Assembly: GCA_041165345.1 (NCBI GenBank) | Contig: JBEANQ010000001.1 | Location: forward strand, 1 to 52,781 | DNA: 52,781 nucleotides | Direction of reading: 5' to 3' | Source of the DNA: JBBKWH01 sp041165345 | GTDB lineage: Bacteria; Pseudomonadota; Gammaproteobacteria; Pseudomonadales; Moraxellaceae | Shown: positions 1 through 7,789 of the stretch, in pieces | Position numbering within the stretch: the stretch's first letter is position 1 | Layout: every line of letters begins with the position of its first letter | Position numbers and translations under genes: made by a program | The notes under the pieces: model-generated | The model's input: the letters and a program-made list of their open reading frames with translations, nothing else | Told to the model about the DNA's origin: nothing | Database searches by the model: none

Positions 1-664
1 AGGTGCCCTCATTGGGTGGTGACTGGATATACAGGCGGTTTTGGGCGACATCGATGTCATACAGCGCCGTGGTGCCGGTTCCTGCAAGGCTATTGCTATA
101 GGCAGCGCCCGTTACACTGGCGGCGATTGGTGCGCTAATGGGCGTGTCGGTGGTGACCTCGCCGGTGTCGACATTAATGCGTAAGTTTTGGCCGTCGTTG
201 CCAATCACCCGTAGACGGTCGGCGACAGGGTTAAAGTCGAGCGCCATTTGCTGGGCATCCCCAGTGATGCCGCTGTAGGGCGAGGTGCTATCGTCAAGCT
301 TCGCAGAGAGAGCCACTTTAAAGGTCGCGCCGCCTGTTGACGGGTCTAGCACATAGATGTTGCCAAGCTTGCCAACGCCGTACAGTTTGCCGTCGGCAGG
401 GCGGTAGTCGATGCCAATCAGCACATCAGATGGTTTTAAGCCCAATACCGACTTAATCGAGATTAAGGTTTGTGGTGCGGTGCGATTAAACGAGATTAAT
501 AAGCCAAGGTCGGTGAGTGCAATAGTATCACCGGTTGTCACGGGGTCACCCAAGCTGACTTCAACGGTGGTGGAGTCGTTATTGCAGGCGCTCAGCCCAA
601 GCGTGCAGGCCAACAACAGGGCTGCACTGACAGCAGAAGGGGTGAACAAAGGGCGCATGATCAT
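1..664 (-). CDS. DUF4394 domain lipoprotein, 3' part missing
   Basis: Reading leftward from an ATG at 664 (a second in-frame ATG lies at 658) the frame stays open to the window edge, so the C-terminus is missing. The N-terminus is a lipoprotein signal: a short hydrophobic stretch ending in the lipobox LSAC, with the lipidated Cys around residue 27, so the protein is probably anchored in the outer membrane. After it come the repeated phrases typical of DUF4394 proteins: LIGIDYRPADGKLYGVG, then MALDFNPVADRLRVIGNDGQ, then an AYSNS segment. These are predicted beta-propeller-like exported proteins of unknown function. The gene is divergent from guaA across about 220 bases. The family call rests on motif memory and the function is unknown. 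Confidence 0.8.
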   Translation of the reverse strand, partial: MIMRPLFTPSAVSAALLLACTLGLSACNNDSTTVEVSLGDPVTTGDTIALTDLGLLISFNRTAPQTLISIKSVLGLKPSDVLIGIDYRPADGKLYGVGKLGNIYVLDPSTGGATFKVALSAKLDDSTSPYSGITGDAQQMALDFNPVADRLRVIGNDGQNLRINVDTGEVTTDTPISAPIAASVTGAAYSNSLAGTGTTALYDIDVAQNRLYIQSPPNEGT

Positions 665-841
665 GATCAATCCGTGAACAAAAGTGGGTTCATGTACAAG
701 ACTCGAATCAGCAAGCAGAATCAGTCGAGGTTTGGTTACGTCAGGTCAGCTATTGTATCAGTGGGTAAGACAAAGCGAGAACAAACGATCACCCGCCTTG
801 TCAGCAGCACTGATCGCACGTCAACTTGCCCAAACAAAAAC

Positions 842-850
842 TGCTAGAAT
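842..850 (+). promoter_or_regulatory. Extended -10 element, probable guaA promoter
   Basis: TGCTAGAAT matches an extended -10 element (TGn plus a TATAAT-like hexamer), 37 bases upstream of the guaA ATG. No well-spaced -35 is visible; the nearest candidate (TTGCCC at 826) is only 13 bases away, which fits a promoter relying on the extended -10. This is inference from sequence only. Confidence 0.4.
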
Positions 851-887
851 ATGCCGTTCTCCTTTTCGCCTGCCTGTCTGGACCGCC

Positions 888-2453
888 ATGACCACGCCTA
901 GCATTACCCAAGATCGTATTCTTATTCTCGACTTCGGCTCGCAATACAGCCAACTGATCGCCCGTCGGGTGCGTGAAGCCGGTGTGTATTCAGAAATGTA
1001 TGCCTACGACATGGACGACGCGGCCATTCGTGCGTTTAACCCTAAAGGCATTATTTTGTCGGGCGGCCCTGAAAGCGTTCATGTGGCCAACAGCCCGCGT
1101 GCGCCCCAAGTGGTGTTTGATCTGGGGATTCCAGTGTTGGGCATTTGCTATGGCATGCAAACCATGTCGGAGCAATTGGGCGGCAAAGTTGAAGCAGGCA
1201 CGGTGCATGAATTTGGCTATGCCGAAATTGACGTACAAGATGCAGATCGTCTGTTTGCAGGCATTGAAGACAGCGCAGGCAAGCTCAAGGTTTGGATGAG
1301 CCACGGCGATAAAGTCACCCAAATTCCGGCCAATTTTCGCGTGACGGCCAGCACGCCAAGCTGCCCGATTGCCGCGATCAGTGACGAAGCACGGCAATTT
1401 TATGGCGTACAGTTTCACCCTGAAGTGACCCATACCCTGCAAGGCGAAGCCCTAATTGGCCGTTTTGTACATGACATTTGCGGCTGTGCCAAAGACTGGA
1501 ACTCCGACAACATCATTGACTTATTGATCGAAAAAGTCCGTGCGCAAGTGGGCAGCGAAAAAGTGCTACTGGGCCTGTCGGGTGGTGTGGACTCATCAGT
1601 CGTGGCGGCGCTGCTGCATCGGGCGATTGGCGACCAACTGACCTGCGTATTTGTGGATAACGGCTTGCTGCGCCTAAACGAAGGCGACCAAGTGATGCAA
1701 ATGTTTGCCGACAATATGGGCATTCGGGTGATTCGTGCCGACGCCGAAAGCCGCTTTTTGGACGCGTTGGCCGGTGAAAGCGACCCTGAAGCCAAGCGCA
1801 AAATTATTGGCCGTGAATTTATTGCAGTGTTTGCCGAAGAAGCCCGCAAGCTCGACGGCGTGACCTTTTTGGCGCAAGGCACGATTTATCCAGATGTGAT
1901 CGAGTCAGCCGGCAGTAAGCACGGCAAGGCGCATAACATCAAATCACACCATAACGTCGGTGGTTTACCGAAGGACTTGGCGTTTAAATTGGTCGAGCCG
2001 TTACGTGATTTGTTTAAAGACGAAGTGCGCAAACTGGGCGTGGCCTTGGGTCTGCCAGAATCAATGATTTATCGTCATCCGTTCCCCGGACCGGGTTTGG
2101 GCGTGCGGATTTTGGGTGAAGTCAAAAAAGAATACGCCGACATCTTGCGCCGTGCCGACGCCATTTTTATGGAAGAACTCAACCGCAGTGGTTGGTACGC
2201 CAAAACTGCGCAAGCCTTTGCGGTGTTTCAACCGATTAAGTCGGTCGGAGTGGTCGGTGATGGCCGTCGTTATGCGTGGGTCATCGCACTGCGTGCGGTG
2301 GAAACGGTGGACTTTATGACCGCGCGATTTGCCCACCTGCCATATGACCTGATTGAAACCGTGAGCAACCGCATCATGAATGAAATCAAGGAAGTCGCCC
2401 GCGTCACCTATGATGTGAGCAGCAAACCACCCGCAACGATTGAATGGGAGTGA
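888..2453 (+). CDS. guaA: GMP synthase (glutamine-hydrolysing)
   Basis: A 521-residue protein that converts XMP to GMP using glutamine and ATP in the cytoplasm, the last step of guanine nucleotide synthesis. The N-terminal class I glutamine amidotransferase domain begins ILILDFGSQYSQLIARRVRE and has the nucleophile Cys87 in GICYGMQ and a catalytic-type His in GVQFHPEV. The ATP pyrophosphatase domain follows, with the PP-loop LGLSGGVDSSVVAAL, and then the C-terminal dimerisation domain ending KPPATIEWE, as in the family. The ATG at 888 is chosen because the frame remains open upstream without homology, and MTTPSITQDRILILDFG aligns with the usual N-terminus (E. coli 525 residues). It is monocistronic here; no guaB lies upstream. 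Confidence 0.98.
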   Translation: MTTPSITQDRILILDFGSQYSQLIARRVREAGVYSEMYAYDMDDAAIRAFNPKGIILSGGPESVHVANSPRAPQVVFDLGIPVLGICYGMQTMSEQLGGKVEAGTVHEFGYAEIDVQDADRLFAGIEDSAGKLKVWMSHGDKVTQIPANFRVTASTPSCPIAAISDEARQFYGVQFHPEVTHTLQGEALIGRFVHDICGCAKDWNSDNIIDLLIEKVRAQVGSEKVLLGLSGGVDSSVVAALLHRAIGDQLTCVFVDNGLLRLNEGDQVMQMFADNMGIRVIRADAESRFLDALAGESDPEAKRKIIGREFIAVFAEEARKLDGVTFLAQGTIYPDVIESAGSKHGKAHNIKSHHNVGGLPKDLAFKLVEPLRDLFKDEVRKLGVALGLPESMIYRHPFPGPGLGVRILGEVKKEYADILRRADAIFMEELNRSGWYAKTAQAFAVFQPIKSVGVVGDGRRYAWVIALRAVETVDFMTARFAHLPYDLIETVSNRIMNEIKEVARVTYDVSSKPPATIEWE

Positions 2454-2461
2454 GCTAGGGG

Positions 2462-2678
2462 TTTCTGGAGGCACTGCCTCCAGCCTAGCGAACGCCAAGG
2501 GCTATGCCCGCGGCAGTTAAATATAAGCGTTTGGGATCAACCTGAACGCTGTAATTTGGGCTTTCTGGAAGCGCTGCCTCCAGCCTCGCGAACGCCAAGG
2601 GCTGTGCCCGCGGCAGTAGGGCTTTCAAGACGCACTGCGTCTTGCCAGATTTACGCCAAGAGCGATGCTCGCGGCAGT
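2462..2678 (+). repeat. Three 56-bp hairpin repeats downstream of guaA
   Basis: Three copies of one 56-bp unit lie at 2462-2517, 2562-2617 and 2623-2678. Each begins TTTC and ends GCGGCAGT. Each carries two hairpins: GGAGGC/GCCTCC-type, then GCC-AA-GGGC/GCCC-GC-GGC. In copy 3 both stems change while pairing is kept (AAGACGCA/TGCGTCTT, and GAGC/GCTC for GGGC/GCCC). Copies 1 and 2 are 44 bases apart, separated by a small inverted repeat (AGCGTT ... AACGCT); copies 2 and 3 are 5 bases apart. The first copy starts 8 bases after the guaA stop. This resembles REP/BIME-type repeats, but I do not recognise the family. Confidence 0.85.
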
Positions 2679-2770
2679 TGCTTCCAGTCAAGTTTTGCCA
2701 AGCGCATTGTTCTTAACTGATTGATCTTGTATAACTCTAGGGTGGCAAAGCTGCCCTAATTTTTAATTCA

Positions 2771-3814
2771 ATGAGCATGAACATGGAAACCAACAACGTC
2801 ATAGAGTATCGACCGACCGCCAAGTTTTTAAATGTTCGCGTTTCGATGATTGGCTATTTCTTGGTTATAGTCATCTCAAGTGTTCATCGGTTCAGAGAGC
2901 ACGACTTGAGTGACTGGCAGCCGTGGTGCAGCCTGATTGTTTTACTCAGCGCAGTTTACTTATTAAAACAACCACAAAAACAGATCAGAATGCGCATCAG
3001 TCCCGAAGGGATTGAGTTTACCCAGCCACAATCTGGACTATTGTCTCCACTGAACGATATTCCACAGCACGAAATCGCCAAAATTCAGTGGATTGTTGGC
3101 AGTCCCAAAGGGCGTTGGTCATTACAGCGCACAAGCTACGTTTTGCTGGTGAGTCGTATGGACAATAAATATGGCTATCCACGCAGACAGCACATTCAAG
3201 ACGCACAATGGCAATCAGACAGTGGACAATCACCATCAAGTGTATTGGCTGAGTATTTTCCTGAGCGAGTCGAAAAAATTCAACAAAACAATCATTGGCG
3301 GTTATCGTCGCCTGTAGTTGACCCCCATGCGCTTGACCTCGGAAGTATGGCCGAATACTGCATGTGGTCTTGTTTGGCATGTTGTATTGTCGGTTTTTTA
3401 CTGTTTTTCTTAAATCCCTACGAGTCATTAACATGGGGAGATTATCAAACCGTTGTTTGGTATCTAGCAGCAATCATCGGCTCGATCACCGCGCTGCTTT
3501 TTATCTTTTCCAAAATTAAACTACTCGCCAAAATCATCAATATTTTAATGATTGTTCCGCTTTTTAGCGCCGCAGTCACATTGCTTGTGCATGGCTTTTT
3601 GATGATTGGCAATGATGTTTTTGCGCCCTCAACACACACCACATTTGAGTTGGTCAAACAGCATGATGACCGTGACACGTGGCGCAGCGCACACGGTTGG
3701 ACCATGCATTGTACGCTGACTCAACATCGTGTGAGTGAGCAAAAAATAGCAAACGTTAAACACGGTTGGTTTGATCTAGTGCGGATCAATCGTAAACGTT
3801 TTTGCACCCTCTAA
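2771..3814 (+). CDS. Unrecognised multi-spanning membrane protein
   Basis: A 347-residue protein I do not recognise. About five hydrophobic segments are visible: two near the N-terminus (about residues 25-42 and 50-65), then a soluble stretch of about 130 residues, then three near 193-213, 225-245 and 251-278, and a polar C-terminal tail. The layout of two segments, a cytoplasmic-type domain and more segments recalls small bacterial PH-domain-like membrane proteins, but no diagnostic motif supports that. Base composition is more AT-rich than guaA or ppiC, which could mean relaxed constraint or acquisition. The start at 2771 is followed by a second ATG at 2777, and no strong Shine-Dalgarno site distinguishes them. 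It lies alone between the hairpin repeats and ppiC. Confidence 0.7.
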   Translation: MSMNMETNNVIEYRPTAKFLNVRVSMIGYFLVIVISSVHRFREHDLSDWQPWCSLIVLLSAVYLLKQPQKQIRMRISPEGIEFTQPQSGLLSPLNDIPQHEIAKIQWIVGSPKGRWSLQRTSYVLLVSRMDNKYGYPRRQHIQDAQWQSDSGQSPSSVLAEYFPERVEKIQQNNHWRLSSPVVDPHALDLGSMAEYCMWSCLACCIVGFLLFFLNPYESLTWGDYQTVVWYLAAIIGSITALLFIFSKIKLLAKIINILMIVPLFSAAVTLLVHGFLMIGNDVFAPSTHTTFELVKQHDDRDTWRSAHGWTMHCTLTQHRVSEQKIANVKHGWFDLVRINRKRFCTL

Positions 3815-3851
3815 ATCTGGCAAAATAGCGTTTTTGCTGTGGACAACTCCT

Positions 3852-4127
3852 ATGCCAGCCATCGTTCGCCACATCTTGGTTAAAGACAAAGACCTTGCCC
3901 AAAACCTAAAAGACCAAATTGCGGGTGGTGCCGATTTTGCCAAGCTGGCCAAGCTGCATTCTGTCTGCACCTCGGCGCGTAAAGGCGGTGAGCTGGGCGA
4001 AGTCAAAAAAGGCCAACTGGTGGGCCCAATCGACCGCGCGGTCTTTAAAGGCCCAGAACACACCGTCCAAGGCCCAATCAAAAGCAGCTTTGGTTTTCAT
4101 GTGGTGCAAGTGAAGTTTCGGTTTTAA
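3852..4127 (+). CDS. ppiC: Parvulin-type peptidyl-prolyl cis-trans isomerase
   Basis: A 91-residue single-domain parvulin, the same size as E. coli PpiC (93). It catalyses cis-trans isomerisation of peptide bonds before proline and has no signal peptide, so it should be cytosolic. Recognisable family features are the opening VRHILVKDKDLA, the GGADFAKLAKLHS helix, the GGELGEVKKGQLVGPIDRA loop and the closing SSFGFHVVQVKFR. The ATG at 3852 is preferred to one six codons upstream because MPAIVRHILVK matches the family N-terminus. Its stop codon overlaps the stop of the convergent lipoprotein gene: the four bases TTAA at 4124-4127 end both genes. Confidence 0.95.
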   Translation: MPAIVRHILVKDKDLAQNLKDQIAGGADFAKLAKLHSVCTSARKGGELGEVKKGQLVGPIDRAVFKGPEHTVQGPIKSSFGFHVVQVKFRF

Positions 4128-4708
4128 GGCCGCTGTGTGGCGTTGGGCGTGCGCTGAACCTGTGGGGATTGTTCACTGCCATCGGGGTTTAAATGATACT
4201 TCGGCCCTAGTGATGCCAAAATAATCCGCGCATCAAACTGGCGCTGATCATCACTTTGCTGCATGGCACAGGCAATGGTATGAACCACCTGAATCCGATT
4301 AGGCATTGCCCAGCCGTCCTCAAACCCGCCATACAGTCGGTCATATGGTGATCCTACCCGATAGATCACCCCTGCATGGCGATACAACGGCACAGCGCCA
4401 TACACATCAACAGAGAGGGTGCTGCGCACCTGTGGGGGCGTGACGGCAGTCACCGGTGGCGTTAAGATTTTAAAATATACAAAGCCATGTGCCAGCGTGA
4501 CCCGTGCCGATTCAAGCAAGGCAATTTCTTCGGCGTCTTGACTGAAGGTATAGCCGTTGCCCACATACGTGACCTGAAAAGTACTGGCATTGAGCTGAAA
4601 CTGCTCAAACCGCCCCAACGATGAAAACCGCCGTTCAGAGGGCAGGCTACTACAGCCCACCAGCACCAGCGCCGTCAGTATGCTGACGATTGCCCCAGAC
4701 CTTTGCAT
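4124..4708 (-). CDS. Lipoprotein, CC0125/CC1285-like
   Basis: A 194-residue predicted lipoprotein. The N-terminal hydrophobic stretch ends in the lipobox LVGC (Cys about residue 19), followed by SSLPSER. The core has YVGNGYTFSQDAEEIALLES and LAHGFVYFKI, a pattern I associate with the CC0125/CC1285 family of small lipoproteins (a strand, then an 'alanine/leucine-rich helix' whose residues include a Tyr/Phe-rich end); this assignment is tentative. The function of that family is not known to me. A clear Shine-Dalgarno site (GGAGGA) precedes the ATG at 4708. It is convergent with ppiC and shares its stop region. Confidence 0.75.
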   Translation of the reverse strand: MQRSGAIVSILTALVLVGCSSLPSERRFSSLGRFEQFQLNASTFQVTYVGNGYTFSQDAEEIALLESARVTLAHGFVYFKILTPPVTAVTPPQVRSTLSVDVYGAVPLYRHAGVIYRVGSPYDRLYGGFEDGWAMPNRIQVVHTIACAMQQSDDQRQFDARIILASLGPKYHLNPDGSEQSPQVQRTPNATQRP

Positions 4709-4799
4709 GATTCATCCTCCTACATATCGACCGCAGCAACGGCTGCACCCACAGGATTGGGCGGTGCCATGAATGCTTTGGGTGGCCGTGACTAACGGT

Positions 4800-5357
4800 C
4801 TAAAAATGGCTGTTGGGTTGGTTTAAAAAGTCGAGTTCTTCGGCTGTGGAGACTCGCCCCAACAGTGCATTACGATGCGGATACCGGCCAAACCGCGCAA
4901 TAATTGCGTGGTGACGCCGTTCAAATTCGAGGTTGTTGGGCAAACCTAGTTCGGTATACAGGCGCACCGCGTCTTGATGAATCAGTGCCGACTCACTGTG
5001 CATAAAAGGCAAATACAAAAACGAGCGTTGAATGGCCGATAGCGCCTGATCCTGCCCACCGGCAATAGCCTCTTGAGCCAAGGCCAACGCCATCGGGTCA
5101 GCGGCAAATTGCCGTACCGAATCACGGTATAAATTACGAGAAAACTGATCCAGTACAATAATTTCAGCCAACCGACCGCTCGGGTGCGTGCGCCATGTGG
5201 CGAGTTCACCGGCCAATGCCGCATCACAGCATTCACCAAAGCGTTGCCGAATGCGCGTATCAAAGCTATCGTTTTTGGCAAACCAATCATGCGGCGTAGC
5301 GCTGACAAACCAAAAGTCTAAAACATGTTGTGGCAGAGTGGCGGGCGTGGTTGACAT
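4800..5357 (-). CDS. DUF924 family protein
   Basis: A 185-residue soluble all-helical protein of the DUF924 family, which has a TPR-like fold and unknown biochemical role. Family landmarks are visible in order: VLDFWF near the start, WFAKNDSFDTRIRQRF, the central IIVLDQFSRNLYR, FLYLPFMHSES, and the C-terminal signature GRYPHRNALLGRVSTAEEL. Length is normal for the family and the frame is intact. It lies upstream of the lipoprotein on the same strand with about 90 bases between, so the two may be co-transcribed, and it is divergent from gshA. Confidence 0.93.
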   Translation of the reverse strand: MSTTPATLPQHVLDFWFVSATPHDWFAKNDSFDTRIRQRFGECCDAALAGELATWRTHPSGRLAEIIVLDQFSRNLYRDSVRQFAADPMALALAQEAIAGGQDQALSAIQRSFLYLPFMHSESALIHQDAVRLYTELGLPNNLEFERRHHAIIARFGRYPHRNALLGRVSTAEELDFLNQPNSHF

Positions 5358-5622
5358 GGGAAGGACTCAACACAGGGAGCAGTGGGCAAATGATGCCCCA
5401 TTGTGGTCAACAGTAAGCTATTGGGTCTGTGGTGGCTGTGCAACCGGCCATAGCACCCCCAAAAAACATCAATCTTGACAGATGGATATGCAATTGATCA
5501 GCCGGTAAACAGCCGAATACAAAATACAATCGCCTTTTGGCTGACACTGCGGGATGATTGGTGCCAGTTTTTTTAGCTTAGCCAAGTGCGTGGCACAACA
5601 GGCTGATGAGCGAGTGTGATGT

Positions 5623-7239
5623 ATGAATGATCCGGTCTTGCAACACGGCCAGCCGCCAGCGTGGTTGACCCCGTCGGTATTGCGCGGCATGAAGCGTGGG
5701 ATTGAGCGCGAAACCTTACGCATGCAGGCCGATGGTTTTATTGCCAAAACGCCGCACCCTGCCGCCTTAGGTTCGGCGTTGACTCATCCTCACATCACCA
5801 CCGATTACGCCGAGGCGCTGCTAGAACTGATCACCCCGCCAATGGATAGCCCTCGGCAGACCTTGGGGTTTTTGCGTGATCTGCACGCCATTGTGCAGCA
5901 GCACTTGCCCGCAGGCGAAACCCTGTGGCCGCTGTCGATGCCCTGTATGCTAGACAACGATGAACAACATATTCAACTGGCACAGTATGGCTCGTCCAAT
6001 TTAGGCCGCTTTAAAACCCTGTATCGGCGTGGCTTGGGTGTGCGTTATGGCCGCCGGATGCAAACCATTGCGGGGCTGCATTACAACCTGTCGTTTCCGC
6101 CTGAACTGTTTGCAGCGTGGCACACCGCCCACCCTGATGGCGCAGCGCAGAGCCTGCAAGCGTTTACCGATGCGCGTTATTTTGGTCTGATTCGCAATTT
6201 TATTCGGCTGACACCCTTGGTCATTTACCTGTTGGGCGCTAGTCCAACGGTGTGTGCCTGTTTTTTGACAGGGCGTGAGCATCATTTAAAACGCTTGGTT
6301 GCAGGCACGCTACATTTGCCGCAGGCCACCGCCTTGCGCATGGGCAAGTTAGGCTATCAAAACAACGCACAGCGTCAATTGGGCATTCATTACAACACTC
6401 TGCCCGATTATGTGGCGGGGATTCGTCAGGCGATTGGCACGTCCTATGCGCCGTTTGCAGCGTTAGGGTTGGATGATGCCAACGGCGAACCGCTGCAAAT
6501 TAACGACCATGTGCTGCAAATTGAAAACGAATACTACAGCATGGTACGCCCCAAACAGATTGCCCAATCGGGTGAGACGCCCGCCCAAGCGTTGGCCAAG
6601 CGTGGTGTGGCGTATGTTGAACTGCGTGCCGTTGATATAGACCCGTATAGCGACATAGGCATTCGCTTAGAAACAGCCTGTTTTTTAGAAGTGTTGGCGC
6701 TGTCGGCGTTGCTTGCGCCGAGTCCGGAGCTGTACTTTGCTGAAGAAGAGCGCATTGCACGCAATCAAAGCCGTGTGGTGGATGACGGCCGCCGTGTTGA
6801 TCTTTGCCTTGAAACCGCCACCGGTGAGCAGTTGTTTACAGATTGGGCGGCCGCACAACTCAATGCCATGCAACACGCGGCTGTGCTGTTGGATCATGCC
6901 TATGGCAGCACCGATTACCGTGCTGCGCTGGCGTTTATGCAGCAGCGTTTGGCCGACCCCGCCTTGACGCTCTCGGCGCAAGTGTTGGCCGATACCCAAC
7001 TCGCCGCAGGGTCATGGCGAATGGGGCATGAACTCGCGGTCGAACACGCGGCGACGCTGTTGCAATATCCAGTCTCACCCGAGTTACGCCAGCACTTTGA
7101 GCAATTGGCGATTCAGTCACGACATGACCAAGCTCACATTGAACAATCGGATCGCGTCTCGTTTGCGCAGTATGTCAGCGCCTATCGGGACCATGCTGCC
7201 CGTCCATCATCTGCGTCTATTGAGGTCAATACCCCATGA
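5623..7239 (+). CDS. gshA: Glutamate-cysteine ligase
   Basis: A 538-residue cytosolic enzyme catalysing ATP-dependent ligation of glutamate and cysteine, the first committed step of glutathione synthesis. The sequence matches the proteobacterial GshA type (E. coli 518 residues): GIERETLRMQADGF near the N-terminus, DYAEALLELITPPM, YGRRMQTIAGLHYNLSFP, KLGYQNNAQ, ENEYYSMVRPK and VELRAVDIDPYSDIGI. The start at 5623 gives the family N-terminus (PSVLRGMKRGIERET); no strong ribosome binding site is evident. Its last four bases ATGA contain the start of dsbB, so the two are translationally coupled. Pairing thiol synthesis with periplasmic disulfide formation is thematically neat, but the functional link is inference. 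Confidence 0.97.
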   Translation: MNDPVLQHGQPPAWLTPSVLRGMKRGIERETLRMQADGFIAKTPHPAALGSALTHPHITTDYAEALLELITPPMDSPRQTLGFLRDLHAIVQQHLPAGETLWPLSMPCMLDNDEQHIQLAQYGSSNLGRFKTLYRRGLGVRYGRRMQTIAGLHYNLSFPPELFAAWHTAHPDGAAQSLQAFTDARYFGLIRNFIRLTPLVIYLLGASPTVCACFLTGREHHLKRLVAGTLHLPQATALRMGKLGYQNNAQRQLGIHYNTLPDYVAGIRQAIGTSYAPFAALGLDDANGEPLQINDHVLQIENEYYSMVRPKQIAQSGETPAQALAKRGVAYVELRAVDIDPYSDIGIRLETACFLEVLALSALLAPSPELYFAEEERIARNQSRVVDDGRRVDLCLETATGEQLFTDWAAAQLNAMQHAAVLLDHAYGSTDYRAALAFMQQRLADPALTLSAQVLADTQLAAGSWRMGHELAVEHAATLLQYPVSPELRQHFEQLAIQSRHDQAHIEQSDRVSFAQYVSAYRDHAARPSSASIEVNTP

Positions 7240-7727
7240 CATTGAGTTATCGCGTGGTCAATTTTGGCCTGTTTTTGGCGTCGGTTGTGGGTATGGCCTT
7301 TGCGCTGTACTTACAACACGTTGAGCATTTAGACCCATGCCCTTTGTGTATTTTTCAGCGTGTTGGGCTGATGGCGATGGGCTTTTTTGCCCTGATTGCC
7401 GCCCTACATAATCCGGCCAAACGAGGGATGCGAATCGGTTATTCGGTGCTGGGCTTGCTGGGCATCACATGGTCGGTTGGGGTAGCGGCTCGGCATGTGT
7501 GGTTGCAGCATTTGCCGCCACAAGACGTGCCCGCCTGTGGGCCGGGTTTGGACTATTGGATTGATGTGTTTCCCATGCAAGAAGTGGTGCAAAAGGTGCT
7601 GCATGGCTCGGGTGAATGCGCCAAAGTTGATTGGACCTTGCTGGGCTGGTCATTGCCGCATTGGGGTTTGTTGTTTTTCTCGGTACTGTTGATCACCAGT
7701 GTGTGGCAGGTGTTACGTCGAGATTAA
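7236..7727 (+). CDS. dsbB: Disulfide bond formation protein B
   Basis: A 163-residue inner-membrane quinone reductase that reoxidises periplasmic DsbA and passes electrons to ubiquinone. Four membrane segments are visible (about residues 9-27, 42-59, 68-86 and 140-160). The first redox pair is CPLC at Cys35/Cys38 in the first periplasmic loop, and the second is Cys101 and Cys128 in the second loop (ACGPGLDYW ... GECAKVDW), the arrangement needed for the DsbA-DsbB relay. The start ATG overlaps the gshA stop by four bases. A bidirectional terminator follows 18 bases after the stop. No dsbA is in the window. Confidence 0.97.
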   Translation: MTLSYRVVNFGLFLASVVGMAFALYLQHVEHLDPCPLCIFQRVGLMAMGFFALIAALHNPAKRGMRIGYSVLGLLGITWSVGVAARHVWLQHLPPQDVPACGPGLDYWIDVFPMQEVVQKVLHGSGECAKVDWTLLGWSLPHWGLLFFSVLLITSVWQVLRRD

Positions 7728-7745
7728 TGCAGCGAATACAGTATT

Positions 7746-7773
7746 AAAAAAAGACGCTCGGGCGTCTTTTTTA
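7746..7773. terminator. Bidirectional intrinsic terminator, dsbB / hydrolase
   Basis: An A-tract, GACGC stem, TCGG loop, GCGTC stem and T-tract form a symmetric hairpin that works on both strands. It lies between convergent dsbB and the alpha/beta hydrolase gene. Confidence 0.9.
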
Positions 7774-7789
7774 ATGGTCATTGTTGGGT

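Noticed and set aside
2485..2691. Minus-strand frame across the hairpin repeats
   Set aside because: The product only reads the structured repeat, with no homology signal or ribosome binding site.
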